Shown here: positions 11,545 through 23,904 of the stretch, one piece after another
Layout of the letters: each line of letters starts with the position of its first letter
Position numbering within the stretch: position 1 is the stretch's first letter
DNA from: Locusta migratoria
Taxonomy: Eukaryota > Arthropoda > Insecta > Orthoptera > Acrididae
Length of the DNA: 64,000 nt
Direction of reading: 5' to 3'
Assembly: GCA_026315105.1 (NCBI GenBank)
Contig: CM048744.1
Span: 977,126,721 to 977,190,720 of the forward strand
Made by a program: the position numbers and the translations under genes
The notes under the pieces: generated by a model
Database searches by the model: none
What the model saw: the letters and a program-made list of their open reading frames with translations, nothing else
What the model was told of the DNA's origin: nothing

Positions 11545-12740
11545 AAGTATACGTTAGAACTGTGAGATCAGTATGTAAATATGGAACACGGCGAAGATTG
11601 TATCAGTTCTATATTCATTGCGTTGAATCATATTTCGTAGAACACAGCAACTCAGAAAACGATTTTCAGAAATATGGTAAATTTGGAAAGTAAACGAGCA
11701 AATAGCATTTTCAAAGGGTAATAATTCGATGGCTACCAAACTTTACACGAGTTTTCTGGTTCACTACGATACTAACAGCGGCTCTGTTGGTTCTTTGCTG
11801 CATTACACCGTTCTTTCCAGTCATGAAAGAACCTAAAATTTCATAGTACGATACCGTTTATTTTCCTGATCTGATTTCAATGACATGAAGCCTTTATGTT
11901 GCCCAAGGCTATTCGCAATTTATCTGTGATACCCGATGAATGTTAGTTTAGTTCTTTTAGATATTTGCCGTTCTACACCGTGCTTATAAGAATAGTGTAC
12001 ACACAAAACTTTTGATGAAAACTAGCCTATGTTATGCTCCAAGCTATTCTAAAATTACGAGTGAAGCCCCAAAACTGTTCGTGTAGTACTTTTGGAGATT
12101 ACTCTCTACAAATAGACACATGCGACTGCTTTCAGAGAAACGTTTAAATTGTGATATCCTTACTTCCTCTGATCCGATTATGTGAAATGAAGCGTTTATG
12201 CAACCACACGAAATCTTCACGTTACCTGTGAAAGCCCCTGAAAATTAGTCAGTTTTGGAGGTTAACGTGATGAAAGAATGTCGCTTGCAGATAAAAAACG
12301 TAAAATTGTGATGTTTTTATTGCATTTTTTTCGTGATCCGATTTTTTATTAAACTAAGTTTATATGTTGCCCCAAGGTAGCGTGAAGTTACCTGTGAAAG
12401 CCCCATGCGAATTCGTGAAGTAGTTTTGGAGATAAGTGGTTTCTAATAGATGAACAGACACGACGGTTGCTGAAAACACTTAAAATTACGATAAAGTTTA
12501 TCATATAATGGCTATTTAATAAAACACAGATACTTTACAACTGTTGTAACGCAATTGAGTAGTTCGTCGGGACAAAGGCGAGCATAATATACATTACTCG
12601 CTTTAAAGGGTTGATTTCTGGCTGGTTTGTAGTTTGCGCAATGTATTTGCTTCCCGACGAATCTGAGGATAACACGCGCATATAATGCCGCAAAACTAGA
12701 GAAGATCCAGATCTGAGGGCGAAAACTACATTTCACTGAG
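11545..12740. other. no gene; degenerate internal repeats
   Basis: Between about 11870 and 12450 a loose tandem theme recurs: GATCCGATT..., AGCGTTTATG, TTACCTGTGAAAGCCCC, AGTAGTTTTGGAGAT, followed by GACACG. Units are about 150-180 bp and strongly diverged. No coding sequence was recognised. Confidence 0.45.
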
Positions 12741-13540
12741 TTACACGGAGCGTATTTGGTCGCTAGTCGCTGGCGTCTGTTGTCGCTCGGCGTATGGGCG
12801 AATAGCGAATGAATACGCTGACGCAATGACGCGCAGCGACTTCAGACGCTAGCGTCTTCGTAAAAACAATTGAAACGTGACGTAGCATATGACACATTGT
12901 TTTGGAGGTTAGGTGATACCAAACAGTTCTATAACCCGACAAACAAAATATTAAGTGGAATTGTAATCAAATTTCTGGAAATTTATCAAAGTTTTCCGGT
13001 ATTATAGGACATTCAAAATGATTATTTAAATACTAAACTTAAAGACACTCAATTTAACCAACTGTTTGACGAATTGAAGACTGAAGATCTTTTGGGGGAC
13101 ATGGATACTAAACACCTGGAAATATATTTCTTTAGGCAGAAGGATCTCCACACAGTAATTCTCTCAACAGATTTGGAGAAGCACTTTATTTATCCCTCCT
13201 CCCAATTCACCTTCTCATGATTTTATTTCATTTTTTGCTACTTTTCCGTTTTGATTTTGGCAGATTGTTCTTTTAAGACTCTTGCGAGAAACAATGCCAG
13301 CATTTATTACTTCCCTCGACATTTTGACTCGACTTGTGGCTACTTCATACGCTCTTGTATATGACACGGGGCGAGCGACCAAAACCGCCAGCGAGCAGCG
13401 TCTAGAGTAGCCCATCCTTCAACTTCAGACGCTCGCGTTTCGTAGCAGCGACTTTGTTCGCTGTCCTTGTTTACGCTGAGCAAATTTAGCAGCTGCGTCC
13501 AAATTCGCCAGCGACTAGCGACCAAATACGCTCCGTGTAA
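12741..13540. mobile_element. DNA transposon with 35-bp perfect TIRs, unclassified
   Basis: Bases 12741-12775 are the exact inverse complement of 13506-13540. The end reads TTACACGGAGCG and the inner part GTCGCTAGTCGCTGGCG. The subterminal regions on both sides are rich in further GCGACTNNAGACGC-type words, and the core (about 12850-13330) is AT-rich. No clear target duplication and no readable transposase were found, so this is probably a non-autonomous derivative. The perfect TIR match suggests a fairly recent insertion. Confidence 0.8.
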
Positions 13541-13689
13541 TATACCCTTAAAGCATACCGCCGACGTTTCCAGTGACTGCCGGCCGTAGAAATTGCCGAA
13601 ACAGATTCGACAGACTCCCTACCTACCTGACTATATTTCTTGGAAGAAAACTACAAGAGAGTGAAAGAGGGAGCTGTACTGGTCTGTAC

Positions 13690-14015
13690 TTGGCTCAGTG
13701 TTTCTTGTAGCCGGCGACAGCGCAGCTGTCATTGCGCGTAACGAGAGGCGCGAGTTCCGCGACCCGCCGCAGCCGGAGCGCGGCGCTGCGCGCGCGGCGG
13801 TGGCGGCGGCTGCGCATGCGCAGTGGCGCCGGCGCGCTCGGCCCTTTGTTCCGGCCCGGCTGGCGCTCGATGTCGCTGCCCCGGCAACAGCCATGACACA
13901 CTGCCAGACCAGACCAGACCGAGACCGGGCCCAGCGGGTCACGGCTGGTTACTGGACCCACAACACAACACGGCGCGGAGCGGAGCGTCAACAGCGAGCC
14001 GCCGTCTGGCTATCA
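13690..14015. promoter_or_regulatory. CpG-rich segment with an NRF1-type palindrome
   Basis: GC and CpG content rise sharply against the AT-rich surroundings. TGCGCATGCGCA at 13811-13822 fits the NRF1 binding consensus known from metazoan promoters. Open frames run through it on both strands because of composition, with no recognised domain. It could be a promoter or 5' UTR of a neighbouring gene. Confidence 0.4.
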
Positions 14016-14205
14016 CCTTAAACCCACACGCTTATCGTCGTGGCCGTGTGCTGCTTTGTTTCGTTATGCACCACAGTACAATAAAGAAAAAAAAATACAA
14101 CGAATGTCGCACTGTATAAGAAACAGTCATTTGTAATATGTACAGATGTCCTCAAGTCGAGGTATCGCATTATCAAACTGACCCTTGATGTTATGTATAC
14201 ATCCA

Positions 14206-14206
14206 G

Positions 14207-14248
<42 letters not shown>
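14206..14248. repeat. (GT)n microsatellite
   Basis: GT dinucleotide repeat of about 43 bases. Confidence 0.97.
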
Positions 14249-14250
<2 letters not shown>

Positions 14251-14285
14251 CGGGAGGGGGGGCACCTGCAGTTCATTGTAGGCAT

Positions 14286-15335
14286 GTTGTTGTTGTCGTG
14301 TTCAGTCCGGAGACTGGTTTGATGCAGCTCTCCACCCTACTCTATCCTGAGCAAGCCTCTTCATCTCCACATAGGAACGGCAACCTACATCTGTCTGAAT
14401 CTGCTTACTGTATCCATCTCTTTGTCTTCCTCTGCGGTTTTTACCCCACACACTTCCCTCCAACGCTAAATTCACAATTCCTTGATGTCTAAGAATGTGT
14501 CCTACCAATCGATCCCTTCTTTTAGTCAAGGTATGCCAGAAACTCCTTTTCTCTCTCCAATTCTGTTCGGTACCTCCTCGTTAATTACGCGATCCACTCA
14601 CCTAATCTTTAGCATTCTTCTGTAGCACCACATTTCAAAAGCCTCTATCCTCTTCCTGTCCGCACTGTTTATCGTCCATGTTTCACACCCATACAAGGCA
14701 ACACTCCACACAAATGTCTTCGGAAAGGCCTTCCTTAGGCTTAAATCAATATTCGAGGTTAACAAATTTCTCTTTCAAAAACGCTTTTCTACCCATTGCC
14801 ATTCTGCATTTTATATCCTCTGTACTGCGACCATCATTTGTTATTTTACTGCCCAAGTACCAAAACTCTTCTACCTCCTTTATTGCTTCGTTACCTAATC
14901 AAATTCCTTCAGCATCACCTGATTTTCTTAGATTACACTCCTTAACCCTAGTTTTGCTCTTGTTAATGTTCATCTTATATGCTCCTTTCAGCACACTGTC
15001 CATTACGTTCAATTGCTCTTCCAGGTCCTTTGCTGTCTCTGACAGAATTACTATGTCGTCGACAAAACGCAATGTTTTTAATTCTTCACTCTGAACTTTA
15101 ATTCCTTCACCAAATTTCTCCTTGCTTTCCTTTATAGCTTGCTCAATGTACAAATTGAATAACATTCGAGAAAGGCTACAACCCTGTCTTACTCCCTTTC
15201 CAACCACTGCATCCCTTTTATGCCCTTTAACTTTCACAACCGCTGTCTGGTTTTTGTACAAGTTGTAAATAACCTTACGCTGCCTATATTTTACTCCTGC
15301 TTACTTCAGAACTTGAAAGAGTTTATTCCGAAGAC
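14286..15335 (-). pseudogene. RTE retrotransposon 3' fragment, reverse orientation
   Basis: The minus strand matches the last third of the intact RTE, from the RT motif A region to the GACTGAAC...ACAACAAC tail at 14286. RT motif B is changed (QGCSLSRM for QGCSLSPM) and motif C reads FVDD. One frame is open at 14899-15261, then breaks occur. It is 5'-truncated near 15335 within the motif around NKLFKFLK. Target duplication not resolved. Confidence 0.88.
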
Positions 15336-15339
15336 TGGG

Positions 15340-16281
15340 GGTGCACCTAGCATTTACGTTCACAGTCTCAAACTACTGCAAGAGGGCAAAGAGGCTTAAG
15401 TACGGAAGAAATAATCCGGCTTCCGACTGAAAATTAAAATCCGCCCTTTTGGCTTTGCAGTCTAATACTTATAATCGATGCATACGTAGCGTCAACGGAA
15501 TGAAGGGCGACGTGAAAGTCTAATCGGAGCATGTTAACAGTGCGTTTCACGAGTGCTGTTGGTTTTAGTGACGAGTTAGTAACAGATACACTCTGTTTTC
15601 GTTACCTTCTCACCTCTATTAGAGGTAATGAACAATGAATACTTTGGCTGATACGAAATACTGAACCCTTACTCATGAATACATTTCGTTAGTATCGTCT
15701 ATTGTATCGATACGAACTTCTCATGAATCCATTTCTTTATTCGCATCTACCGTATCAATACGATCTCTGTATGGAAAACCAATATGGAGAATGTATATAT
15801 CCTGTGTTACTATTTATTATGAGATGAGTAATTTATATAGACGTCCGTGACGAACTTTAAGTACATATTCCGAAGCTCTACTATTTTATTTGGTTATTTT
15901 TGTTTTTAAACATTTTGAATTATGATTTTTCGTATTTGTAGATTACTCCTCGATGATTTAGCGTCCGCTTTTAACGGAAACATACGTGTTATATTTTTTA
16001 ACATGTAAAGGTTCCGGGTTAAATGTTAATTCTTTGTTTTTGATCTTGACTACCATAAAACAGTTTTGTAAAAAGTACTCAAAAGTTATAACCTACACAT
16101 TTTCATTCATGACGGTATTATCTAACTTAACGCCACATAATACAGTACGACAGTCGCAAATATAGTGCTACTACTGTGATCGGCCACACTGGCATTCGTC
16201 ACGAAATGTTCCGACTGATTTTGACATACCAAGCCTCTAAGTAAAGTGCGGGGACAGTACTTAAAATGGAGGTTGCGGGTG

Positions 16282-16282
<1 letters not shown>
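15340..16282. other. no recognised gene
   Basis: AT-rich. A few palindromic words near GTATCGATACG, but no gene or family recognised. Confidence 0.4.

Positions 16283-16354
<72 letters not shown>
16283..16354. repeat. (CT)n microsatellite
   Basis: CT repeat of about 72 bases. The ORFs over it are not genes. Confidence 0.98.
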
Positions 16355-16360
<6 letters not shown>

Positions 16361-16802
16361 TAGAATTGGTTGGCAGCAATTATTCTCCTCCACACTTCTC
16401 TGTTCTGGGATAGCCTTCTCTGATATTTCACTCCTATACTTGAATCCATTTCAAGTACTTCACTCTGGGACTTCCTCTGCCTTTTTTTCCCTTCTACCAT
16501 TCCTTCCATAACAACGACAAAGTCATTCTGCCCATACAGATGACCTATAACTTGTATCTTCTCTTCATTATCGTTTTCAAAAGTGTTTTATTTTTTTCTT
16601 CTCGCTGATTCTTCTAAGAACTTCGTTTGTCAACTCTGCCGTCCAAGGCATTTTCTGCATCCTGCTCCAACACCACAATTCAAATGCTTCTTGTCTTCTC
16701 TTGTCGCTAATGCCGAGTGTCTCGCTAATTTTGGTCGATTTGCATGGCAATTATATTTTAATCAAGAGGTAAATCGACTGCACTAATCCTTTCCTCAATA
16801 GT

Positions 16803-17695
16803 AAAAAATTTAGTTGATGGTGGGTTTCGAACCACTGACCTTCAGAGTCACAATGTAACGCATTGCCTACTACGCTACGGCTAACGGTTAGAAGTTGTGT
16901 TCTTTAATTTCTTACTACTGATGGTCGTTGTTAACTGATGCTAATATGGCATTTGTACACACTAGATTATCATTTATCGTACGACGAACGACGTGTTTTT
17001 GTTAATTCTTCAGTGTGCCATTGCTTTGAAATTACAACGTGTAAGTTACAATAAGAAAATCATCAAATACACAACGCAAGATGACGTATGCCAGAGTTCT
17101 GGGCGAGGAATGTCACGTGACATCTGAACGGCTGTTTTTCGTTAATTTAATGGAGGGTGCCAAAACTCCGTTGTTTTTGCAAATATCTCTCAGAAGATAC
17201 GAGATGTGAGAAAACATAAGGGAACAAAGTTGTAGGCAATTTTCTCCTCTACAAATTCGTTTATTCAATTTTCGCGTCAGATGAACGGTTTATTTGCAAT
17301 TAAAATTACAAACGGCTTTTTTGGTATTACTAACGTATTTCTTGTTCGAAATATTTCAAAAAGCGAGGTTCTAGTGTCTGGTAGCCAGCAATTATGTCTG
17401 TAAAATTTGGTGCCAATCGGTTGAACCTAAAAAGTGGGAACACGTTACGAACGTACAGACAGACAGACATCCAAATCGCCGTTATTTTTGCAGATATCTG
17501 AAACGATATGAGATATGAAAAAAAAAAAAACATAAGCAAGCAAAGTTGTAGAGAATTTTCTCCTCTACAAATTCGGTTATTCAATTTTCGTGTCAGATGA
17601 ATGGTTAAGCCGTTGTTTTCATTTAAATTTCGAGCTGTCAAAAGACGATCGCAAAGGCCCACTTTTAGTGTTACTACCGTAACCTATAGTGGGCC
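16803..17695 (+). mobile_element. dispersed family D, copy A
   Basis: It shares its whole order of sequence with 30263-31230 and 37559-38238. First comes an antisense tRNA-like segment (GGTTTCGAACCACTGACC, ACTACGCTACGGCTAAC), then CTAGATTATCATTTATCGTACGA, GGAATGTCACGTGACATC, an internal duplicated unit (GAGAATTTTCTCCTCTACAA appearing twice) and the end CTAAAGTGGGCC (here CTATAGTGGGCC). It is 5'-truncated relative to copy C. No protein. Confidence 0.75.
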
Positions 17696-17766
17696 AAAAT
17701 GGTGTAACCGAAAACCGATGTTTCAGCAATAACCACCGTCCGTAAGAAAGCAGGCTGTGCAGTTTT

Positions 17767-17787
17767 GTGGGGGGGGGGGGGGGGGGG
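17767..17787. repeat. poly-G run
   Basis: A homopolymer of about 20 G followed by a short GC-rich stretch to 17910. Confidence 0.9.
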
Positions 17788-18218
17788 CGACAGCTGCGCG
17801 GGCCAAGTGTAGCCGGCATATTTGGGGTGAGCTGGCAGGGCGGCGCAGACGCGCTGTTGCCTGCCCGCCCTGTCTGCAGGGCTGAGGCGCTCAATGCCGG
17901 GCAGGTGCATAACGGACCTCCAGTAGCGTCCTGAGCAGTATCACAAGGCCATCAAACAAAAGGCATTCCTGTAATGCCGCAACCAAAGCACTCACCTAGG
18001 ACAATGACAACAAAACAGTATGTCCACGGCATCTTTGTTGTTTTTTGTCCAACTCCACTGTCGAGAAGAATAAGCCATGAAACAGAAGATTCGATGCACT
18101 TTTTTATATAATTGTTTGCCTACTGTGTCAGACCGAATTCCAGAGAACACAAAATTACGTAACATTGACAAACAAAAAATCGTAAACCAACTAGGAATTA
18201 CGAAACCCCTAGTTTCCT

Positions 18219-18387
18219 GAGGAAATCTCGGGTTGACAGCCGAGTCAGTGCCTCGTTATCTGGCAACGTTTCGGCAAGTTGCTTACTTGCTGTCTTCAGG
18301 CGAAGTAAGATGGCATGTAAGCAGCTTGCCGAAACGTTGCCAGATAACGCGGCACTGACTCGGCTGTCAACCCGAGAAGATTTCCTC
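18219..18387. repeat. foldback palindrome 1 with hammerhead-like core
   Basis: Arms 18219-18290 and 18314-18387 are near-perfect inverse complements around a 23-base loop. Reading out of the loop on the minus strand, CUGAAGA is followed by a 6-bp hairpin (GCAAGU with ACUUGC), then C, GAAA and CGUU. Helix I is nearly absent (2 bp), so this looks like a decayed relative of the motif at 22769-22811. Confidence 0.85.
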
Positions 18388-18399
18388 GTCGAGGTCCGC

Positions 18400-19800
18400 C
18401 GAGAAAGTCTGCATACACACCTAGTTTCCTTTATATAGAGAGATCCGTCCTTGTCTTTGTGGGTTTGTACTGTATATAAATCTTAAGAGTTTTGTTCCAA
18501 TCTTTACGAACATCGCACACTTGACATTCAAACAAGTGGAGGGTCACTATGGGTGTAACGATCATGTACAAGATGTGATGTCAAACAACGAAACGAGCCA
18601 GAAACTGCATCTCGCGACAATGTTGGGGCATCTTCTCCTAAAACCACTGCGCCGAATTCAGCCAAATTTGGTGCACATATTACTTAACGCGAGGAAGCAA
18701 TATTACTGTAGGTATAAGAACCACCTGTGACACACAGTTCAGGAAATATGTTGACAGTGTGATTAAATGACAAACCGCGGACTCACGCAAAAGCTTTGTT
18801 TTTCATGCATATAAATCACAGTTTTATTCCGATCTGTATGATAGTTTAGACACTTCAACACAAGACGAACGTCACTGTCAACAAAATATATTGTTCGGTG
18901 GATGACGGAGATTGCTTTACAATGAGTTCGATACCAATCTACGTTTTTATTCCCATCTTTATGAAATATTACATGCTTGAACTTCTAAGTAAGACCAAAA
19001 AACATTGTCCGATTTCGTAATTGGAAAGGCGGTGGGTACCTTAGATAGAACATCATTGCCTACATAAAATTTCTTAACATGCCTGGCGGAGCACCCTTCC
19101 AATAGTTTTCGACGCCGTTTCACTGATTGCAATCAAAATTCGTAGAAACATACACAGACAGAGAAGGAAACAGAGAGGCGGAGGAGGAGACGAACAAAAG
19201 CCGGGAAGGGAGAGGTGATGAACAGACAGAAGAGGGAAGACAAGTCGATTAACACAAGATTCAGATAAGAAATACACGACCAACGCCGGGTTTAACGCAG
19301 TGTTAATTTTTCATAATAATACTTAATAGCGCTCCTATCTGTGAAACTTTAATTCAGTTGGAAAAACTGAAGAGGTCTTCAGAAAATGGGCAATTCAAAC
19401 GTATTGTTGGGCAGAGCGCAATACAAAATTTAACCGAATATATCAGTTTCGTAACACGCCAACCCAACCAATTATGCCTCAAAAATCGTTTTTGAGAGGG
19501 CGTTCATATTATTTCACCTCACATTTGTTTTTAAGTATTCACATCTTCTCTATGTTGTTTCTGTACTTGCTACGTTTTATTCTAGATGTCGAAAATTTTA
19601 ACAATGCCGTTAGTAAAGGAAACAAGGTTTGCGACATGTAAAAAAAGTAAACAGTTCAAGACTGAATGGTAGACAGCTGTAAAAGCAACTGGTACCAACT
19701 AACTTCAACAGTTGCAATGTTTTCCGACTTCCACGACGGACAAGCAATCTGAATTAACTTTGCTTCTTTGGCCTAAGCTAGTAGCCAGACTATAAATCCA
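18400..19800. other. no recognised gene
   Basis: No conserved coding motif. A purine-rich patch lies near 19150-19235. Confidence 0.4.
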
Positions 19801-19807
19801 CATGTAG

Positions 19808-20045
19808 GATTTTTATCTGTCACTTTCCACGACTTTCACCTCTGGCAGTGTTGTGAAAAATACCGAGTAGCACCGTGGTTCGGAACCCACGTGAAACTGT
19901 ACGTCCCCCATATAACTGGCGGGGTAAGTCAGTTCCAAGGTAGGATGACAACGGCATACCATCCCCAAACAGGACCATGCCTAGTAAAGCACTGTGGTGT
20001 TCAAACCAATCTTCGGATTGTTAACTGCTTTACCTTATCTTAGGT
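19808..20045 (+). mobile_element. SINE family B copy 2
   Basis: The body matches 2250-2540 in reverse and 30091-30262 in direct orientation. The tRNA head is missing, so it is 5'-truncated. Confidence 0.75.
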
Positions 20046-20147
20046 CATTCGCGTGTTGGAAATTGCAAACATTTTAAACATTTTTGTAACTTTTTCAAAA
20101 TGCTTCTAAAATTACTTATAGGTTGCTAGAATAATCTTGTAAAAAAA

Positions 20148-20762
20148 TTATTCATTTTAAATACACAACATGCTTCGGGCTTAGCCCATCATCTGGTGAC
20201 ATGTCAGTACAATAATATACAACCAATAAGTAATATTATTTGCTATTTGTAATGAAAATACAAAATATATACAGTAATTAATTTTACATAATTTGGAATT
20301 AAATACCGATGACATGTACACTGAGCATTGAGGCATTTAATTTGCCATTTACTTGGTAAATGTGGGATTTCTTTTTATTTTGTTTTGTTTTGACCTTTTA
20401 TCTTACACTAAATAAGGCAAATGTACGGCCTCTAACTTCCACGTTACTCGCATGAGAATGTGCCATAGAATATTTTTATATAAAAAACATATCTTGACCA
20501 CCTTTGATGTATATTCTGTAGCACTACGCAACGGTATTTTTAAATGACAAATTTAAATGCCTCAATGCTCCGTATATATTATATCGATATTTATTTCCAA
20601 ATTATGTAAAATTAATTACTGTATATAAAAATATTTCGTATTTTAATTATAAATAGCCAATAATTTTGTGTGTATACTTATTGGTTGTATATGTATTTTA
20701 CTAACAGGTCACCAGATGATGGGCTAAGCCCAAAACATAGTGTGTATTTAAAATAAATAATC
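20148..20762. repeat. foldback element 2 with hammerhead-like cores
   Basis: Arms of about 205-220 bases (20148-20352 and 20540-20762) are imperfect inverse complements around a unique 190-base centre. Near each outer end lies CAGAUGA, U, a perfect GGGC-UAA-GCCC hairpin and then GAAGC (left) or AAAAC (right), followed by CAUGUU and GUG pairing with CAC. The positions are 20164-20198 (minus) and 20710-20744 (plus). Confidence 0.85.
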
Positions 20763-20769
20763 TACTAAC

Positions 20770-21675
20770 AAAAACAGAGATTATTCGAATAACGTATAAG
20801 CAATTTGAGACTCATTAAAAAAATTGATAATGACGGTTGCATTCCTCTATGAAAACTTGCTCTAGAATACAATTTTGGTAAAAGAAAGTAAGAAAAATCA
20901 CTGAGAGAAGACGGTATTTTGAGAAGAAGAAGGAGGAGGAGGAGGAGGATAAAACAACGAAATACGTTTAATCGCATTCCATAGCTGGGCGTAAAGATAT
21001 GAGAAAACCGGCTCGGTTGCTGATTCAATATTATAATCTAAGTAACAATAAGTATTAATGTTCTTTTACCCAAAAAAATCGTCACCGTGTTTCAGCGAAT
21101 AGTACTGAAAATACCTTCAGTTGTTTCCTCCACGCCCTGTAGTTCCTTACGTACGTACTTTCCGACTCATCACTTCGAGTGTTTAAAAACAGTGAAGGTG
21201 CCTAATACAATTTAGCAAAACATATTGAAGGAAAGCAACATCTACGGTAAAAAGAAGCAAGTTTTCTACAAGAGAAGCAACTTAACGCCATAATAATAAT
21301 TATTCCTTAGCTCCGGGAGGCCTAAAAAGCGTCCACGTCCAGAGGGGAGTTACGGCGACAGCCGGCACGGTGATTACTTTCAGACATTTCCAGCTGTACT
21401 GCAGGAACACGTACGCAAGGCTGTTTTTCTTTATACGTTTGCCACCGAAACGAGATCTCGCAACATCGCGTGCTCCAACTTGAACCCGTCTAGCTTACAC
21501 GGGCAACGTTTGATTACAAGGCTGCAGGTGCAATCATCTTACGTGCGACCATTCCAGGTAACCCAAGTCCTGAGATTTTTAACCAATTTGGAATTTCCTT
21601 GGCACAAAAACGACATCCAAAAACAATAATTTTTACATATTTCTTCGTTTTATGGCCTCCTTTTCCGCAGTTGTA
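20770..21675. other. no recognised gene
   Basis: Contains a short (GAA/GGA)n patch near 20925-20950. No gene seen. Confidence 0.4.
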
Positions 21676-21735
21676 TTTATACAATTTGTATAGGTTATGG
21701 GACCGTTTTATGCAACTGTAAATTAGTCTACTTTA

Positions 21736-21778
21736 GACCAGACGCGTTTCGCTTTATTCTAAAGCATCTTCAGTGGTC
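21736..21778 (-). ncRNA. hammerhead ribozyme-type motif, left arm
   Basis: This is the exact inverse of 22769-22811: same helix I (GACCA with UGGUC), core CUGAAGA, helix II and GAAA, and the same GUC cleavage triplet. Transcription of the minus strand would produce it. Confidence 0.7.
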
Positions 21779-22228
21779 AGCTGTACAAGAAATAGTTTGT
21801 ATTACATTATTTGAGTTTTTACTAAATTCGATCGGTAACAGTTCTCATGCAATTGGATTGTTTTGATTCTGAATAAGTTGGACTATTAATATTACTCACG
21901 GTTTTTTTTTTTTTTGTCTTCATGTGTGGTTTGTAGCACATTGTCACTTGCTGTCATTGCTTATAATTACACTGTTTACATTTTTTACGGTACCATTTCT
22001 TTCGAAAGTTTTTGAAAAATAGCCATTTCTGTGGCCTGGCAGGCTCTCTATGTCGTTTGTTTTGTTTGTTTATTGTCTGTGTGTGTGTTCTATGCTTTCG
22101 GGTTCTTTGGTTAGTGCTGTGAGGTGCGTTTTTGTTTCGTTTATGTCAAAACAGGTGTCTGCTAGCAACTTCGTGTGCTATGTTCTGACTGTATTGTGTG
22201 TTTATAAGTATAATTTTAGTTCAATTAG

Positions 22229-22384
<156 letters not shown>

Positions 22385-22768
22385 ATGTGGTGGTTTTGAG
22401 GGTGGGGGAGGTTTGTCTTTGTCTACTATGTGTTTTATTAGTTTAAATAATGTTTGGTTTCTGATGTTTACTTGGTCATTTTCTATTAATGCTTTTTGAA
22501 TTCACACACAAAGTTACTAGCAGACGCCTGTTTTGACATAAACGAAAAAAAAAAAGAAATATTACTGTAAAAAAGTGTAAATATAAGCAGTGACAGCAAG
22601 TGACAATGTGCTACAAACCACACATAAAGACGAAAACATAAAAAATCGTGAGTTATATTAATAGTGCAATTTATTCAGAATCAAAACAATCCAACTGCAT
22701 GAGAACTGTTACCGATCGAATTTAGTAAAAACTCAAATAATGTAATACAAACCATTTCTTGTACAGCT

Positions 22769-22811
22769 GACCACTGAAGATGCTTTAGAATAAAGCGAAA
22801 CGCGTCTGGTC
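22769..22811 (+). ncRNA. hammerhead ribozyme-type motif, right arm
   Basis: Seen directly: 5' helix I strand GACCA, core CUGAAGA (fits C3-U4-G5-A6-N7-G8-A9), one extra U, helix II GCUUUA-GAA-UAAAGC (6 perfect pairs), G12-A13-A14, helix III ACG-CGU without a loop, cleavage triplet GUC, and 3' helix I strand UGGUC, fully complementary to GACCA. Known of the class: an extra residue after A9 occurs in some natural viroid hammerheads, and very short helix III is typical of the minimal hammerheads in Penelope-like elements and retrozymes, which act as dimers. Inference: self-cleavage of a dimeric transcript. Activity is untested. Confidence 0.72.
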
Positions 22812-22869
22812 TAAAGTAGACCAATTTACAGTTGCATACGACGGTCCCATAACCTATACAAATTGACTA

Positions 22870-23750
22870 AGTTCGTTTATTGAGTATAATAAACACGATG
22901 CAAGCTTTTGATGAAGGTGTAAGCTGCCTGTGCATGGGAAACAAAAGGCTGAATCTCCTGTGATAACCATTCAATGCGCTTGATCGGAACTCTCACTGCA
23001 CTTACAATGTACTATTTACACTTCCATGTGGGTAATACGTTCTCTTAGACTAGAGGGTGTTTCAAGACGTTTCATCCGATCTGCCAGACTATCTGCTGCA
23101 TGAGAGAAGATCGAAGCTTGGGTAAATTTTCCCTTGCGATTCGAAAGATAAAGTTTGCCGTGGCGATGGCGAAACTGCGGGCACTTTGAATTCTCCATTT
23201 CAACAGTTGCAATTCCGTAACGGACGTTATTCGTAAACGCAGATTTGCGAGTTTGACTATCGCCTCAATGTTAGTTGTATGCCCGTGAACATCTGTGAAA
23301 GGTAAATGGTAACTTCGAGTAGCATCGTCAACAATCCATAAAAATAGGGAAAAGAAATTCTTACAAAAAAGAGACCAAACAAATACCGGGAAATACCAAC
23401 TTTTTTTTCCCCCAGTGAAATATATTAATCGGACGGTTCTTCCCATCTTTCAACTGCCAGATGAAAGACTAAAATATGTGGAAAATTCCAAAATGTCGAG
23501 ATTTTACGGTTGTGAGTAAAAATAGATATCCTAAAGAAAAAGTCACCGTTTTTTAAATTGACTGCCTACAAAGGACTTAAGACTATTGGCAAATAACTAA
23601 TTTACATTTAGTTTCTACGTTGCCACTTAATATTTGGTATTCGATTTTATAGAGCAACTAATTTGGATTCTATAGTAGTATTCATAAATAATTTAAAATT
23701 CAAATATTTGCATTAACGTACAACGTAATTATTAACTCGACGTGTATTAC
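22870..23750. other. no recognised gene
   Basis: Frames of up to 124 codons on the minus strand (23072-23446) start at non-ATG codons or lack any known domain. Confidence 0.4.
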
Positions 23751-23751
23751 G

Positions 23752-23880
23752 ATATGACCTTCCCGTAGCAGAGTTATCAGCGTTACAGATCACCACGAGT
23801 GCGATCCGGTTTCGATTCCAAATACCATGAAGGATTTTTTCCTTGGGAAGACTAAACCCGGATGTAGTAATCCTCGTGAT
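23752..23880 (+). mobile_element. tRNA-derived SINE-like fragment
   Basis: CCGTAGCAGAGTTATCAG resembles an A-box region and GATCCGGTTTCGATTCC a B-box, about 40 bases apart as in tRNA. A body continues for some 70 bases. Family not seen elsewhere in the window. Confidence 0.5.
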
Positions 23881-23904
23881 GCCAACTTAGGAGCTACCTT
23901 CTAA

